From: Atriophallophorus winterbourni
Lineage: Eukaryota > Platyhelminthes > Trematoda > Plagiorchiida > Microphallidae
DNA: 64,000 nucleotides
NCBI GenBank assembly: GCA_013407085.1
Contig: JACCGJ010019054.1
Span: 50,288-114,287, forward strand
Direction: 5' to 3'
Positions within the stretch are counted from its first letter, which is position 1, and every line of letters starts with the position of its first letter. The position numbers and the translations under genes were made by a program. This document shows, piece by piece, positions 61,741 to 64,000 of this stretch. The notes under the pieces are model-generated. The model was given only the letters and a program-made list of their open reading frames with translations, was not told the origin of the DNA and searched no databases.

Positions 61741-64000
61741 CTTATATACAAATGCACAAAGCCTTCCAAACAAATTAGCTGAGCTAACCGAGATATATTT
61801 GCGCTACTCATCTGACATTATCGCCATTACGGAAACATGGTTTTCTTCCCAATTGATTGAAACGGAGAAATCAATTCCAAATATGAATTTGATAAGGAAC
61901 GATGGACAGAGACGTGGTGTTGGTGTTGCTCTTTAATCGACTCCAGTGCATCCAATAGACAAGACAGAGTTCACGCTCGAGAATACAGTTTGGTGCTGTT
62001 TAACGCTGATATCTGGTGAAGTTTGCATTATTGGTGTGGTCTACCGGTCCCCTTTATCTAAGGACTCGTACAACGAAAGGTTGATCCAAGTGCTTCAGCG
62101 CTTGACTCGCGCACACCAAGCAGCGACACTTATTATGGGTGATTTTAATCTGTCCAGCCTTTATCTCAGGGGCGATCACTCCCCACAAACGCTAGAATAG
62201 CGATTTAGAGAAGTACTAGATTCAGGCCCGTTATACAACCATGTTCACGAATGCACCCGGAGGAGAGGTTCTGACCGCCCCTCTTTCTTGGATTTGGTGT
62301 TAACATCGGAAAAACAATCTATCGAAGCAATCTAATTCCAGCTCCGCTGGGTCTTAGCGACCATTCAGTGCTTGTGTTCGACTGTGTCTGCAGTACTCAG
62401 CAATCGCTTGCTCCGAATGGGGTGGTTCTACGGGTAGATAAATTGGCCCTGAGTAAATTGCTCGTGCAGATTCCGCATTTTCAGACGGACAACATAAGCC
62501 CTGACTCGCAATGGAACGAACTTGTAGGTTTTCTGAAACTGAAGATAGATCAGAACTCGCAGATCATTCAGAAAAGGCGAGTCCATGAACTTCGTTTTGT
62601 TGTCCGCAGCAGAACAAAGAGTGGATAGCACTGAAGAGAGCAGCGTGTGTGCAGCACAAGACCAGCAATACTTCTACTTCTTGGCAACATTTCCGTATGT
62701 TACGCAACAAAGAGACTACACATAATCGAGAGGATAAGGGAGCGCTCCAATTGATGCTCCTGTGAAAAATGGATCGCAGCCCTATGTTACTATACCAAAT
62801 CATGAACAAGAAAGCGAAAGTCAAACCAGGTTTTTTTCTATCGGGAATGGTGAAAACTCACTAAAACAGCGTTGGAAACCGCAAATGCTCTAGCAATTTA
62901 CTACTCTAAAGTGTTCGTCCCAAAGGTTTTAGTGGAACGTTTTGAGTATACAACCGAAACAGGAATCGAAACATTGTGCGATATTTAAATAAATCCAGTG
63001 ATTGTCGCAAGTCATTTACTCAAACTAAAGGTAAGAAAATCCCTAGGAGCGGATGGCAGTACACTGGATGTGCTCAGGTTCTGTCACCGTCAGCTTCGTG
63101 AACCGCTCTTCAGCCTGTTTAACTATTCGTTGCTAAAGGGAGTTGTACCGAAAGATTGGAAGTCCGACGAGATAACGCCTATCTTCAAAGGCGGTTGCCG
63201 ATCTGACGCTTCAAATTATCGTCCCGTCACACTTTTACCTGTTATTGATAAGCTCATGGAACGTATAGTCTTGAAAAGAATGGTTGCGCAATTTGAATCG
63301 CTTAATTTGTTTTTGATCTCACCGATCCTGTCTCACAAATCTTCTCATATCATCAGACGACTGGACGAAGGAGTTGGATAGAAGGTCTTGCATCCAGGAC
63401 TGTTACTTAGACATTTCGAAGGCTTTTGACTGTGTCAATAATTATCTGCTTTTTAAAAAACTGATACCTTCAGGAATATGTGAACCACTCATCTCAAGGT
63501 TGTGCGAATATCTGTCAGATGGCGACGCCCATGTTAATTTTAACGGAGCGCTATCCCAAACGTTCAAAACCACCAGTGGAGTCCCACAAGGATCTGTGCT
63601 AGGCTTGCTCCTCTTTTTGCTGTACATAAATGATTCCCCCCCCCACTCATATCGTCTAAAATGGCCTCGTTCGCGGATGATATGAAAGTTTGGACGCCGA
63701 TTAGTTCTGCAGAGGATTGTGAAAAACTACAGATGGATTTGGACAGCGTGTCGAATTGGGCGGTCATGAATGACACGTCATTCAACATACAGAAATGTAA
63801 GATGCTCCATCTTGGCAAGAATGTTCCTTGGACATATTGATTGGGAACTGAAAACCTAGCATGGAGCTCGTTAGAAAAAGTTCTTGGAGTGTGGATTAGC
63901 GGTAACCTGAAGAGCACATTGCACTGCCAGAATATATATCGACGGGCCAACAGATTGTTAGGTATCGTTCGAAGAATATTTGGAAGATTCTCTCCGGTAA
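61741..64000 (+). pseudogene. CR1-like ORF2, tandem copy 2 (runs off the window)
   Basis: Near-identical to 59177-61436 at an offset of 2564. It shares the same stops (for example after GVGVAL) and the same C-run frame break, so it was duplicated after the element was already dead. Differences include a stop at 62626-62628, created by a lost A in the KKW stretch of copy 1. Confidence 0.9.

Overview
The window looks like repeat-rich, AT-rich metazoan nuclear DNA. I infer a digenean flatworm, probably schistosome-like. The reasons are the mix of CR1-like and RTE-like non-LTR elements with Ty3/Gypsy-type gag genes, a satellite with a hammerhead-ribozyme-like core next to pol III box-like motifs, and a long array of very short, symmetric, spliceable exons like those of flatworm micro-exon genes (MEGs). 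This was judged by eye; no database search supports it. I found no intact ordinary gene, tRNA or rRNA. Layout: 1-735 is the 3' end of an RTE-like element; 736-4262 is AT-rich with nothing recognised; 4263-5758 is a short LTR element (reverse orientation) reduced to LTR-gag-LTR with a 5-bp target duplication; 6.96-7.99 kb holds decayed CR1-like and RTE-like 3' fragments. From about 8.46 to 47.28 kb there is one tandem array of a ~1.2-1.4 kb unit, with nested higher-order duplications (offsets ~2.56, ~6.73 and ~8.47 kb) and a three-copy 257-bp satellite inserted at 17.4-18.1 kb. A truncated gag-protease-RT element interrupts the array at 47.28-48.85 kb and an orphan array piece follows. 49.1-64 kb is retrotransposon debris: an RTE fragment, a divergent CR1 tail, a CR1-like element on the minus strand (51.4-54.28 kb), a 111-bp-arm palindrome, an RTE-like element, then a plus-strand CR1-like element (ORF1 + ORF2) whose ORF2 part is duplicated head to tail and runs off the window. 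The most interesting feature is the 8.5-47 kb array. At two fixed places in most units (site A, after a conserved 'aaatgaag'; site B, before a conserved 'gtaagtttcatttca') lies a short window of exactly 24 nt. In diverged copies this window varies much more than its flanks. Where AG and GT are present, the window is an exon of 6, 24 or 39 nt; a third kind of site gives 57 or 66 nt. All are multiples of three, and all are open when read as phase-1/phase-1 exons. The encoded pieces are rich in Ala, Pro, Gly and Lys (KKPAAAQ, GGAAANS, TPVAPGS, GTKPAAP). This is the architecture of a MEG: interchangeable frame-neutral exons in long introns. Many copies have lost a donor or acceptor, so the locus is either a partly decayed MEG-like gene or a live gene using a subset of units. 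RNA evidence would decide.
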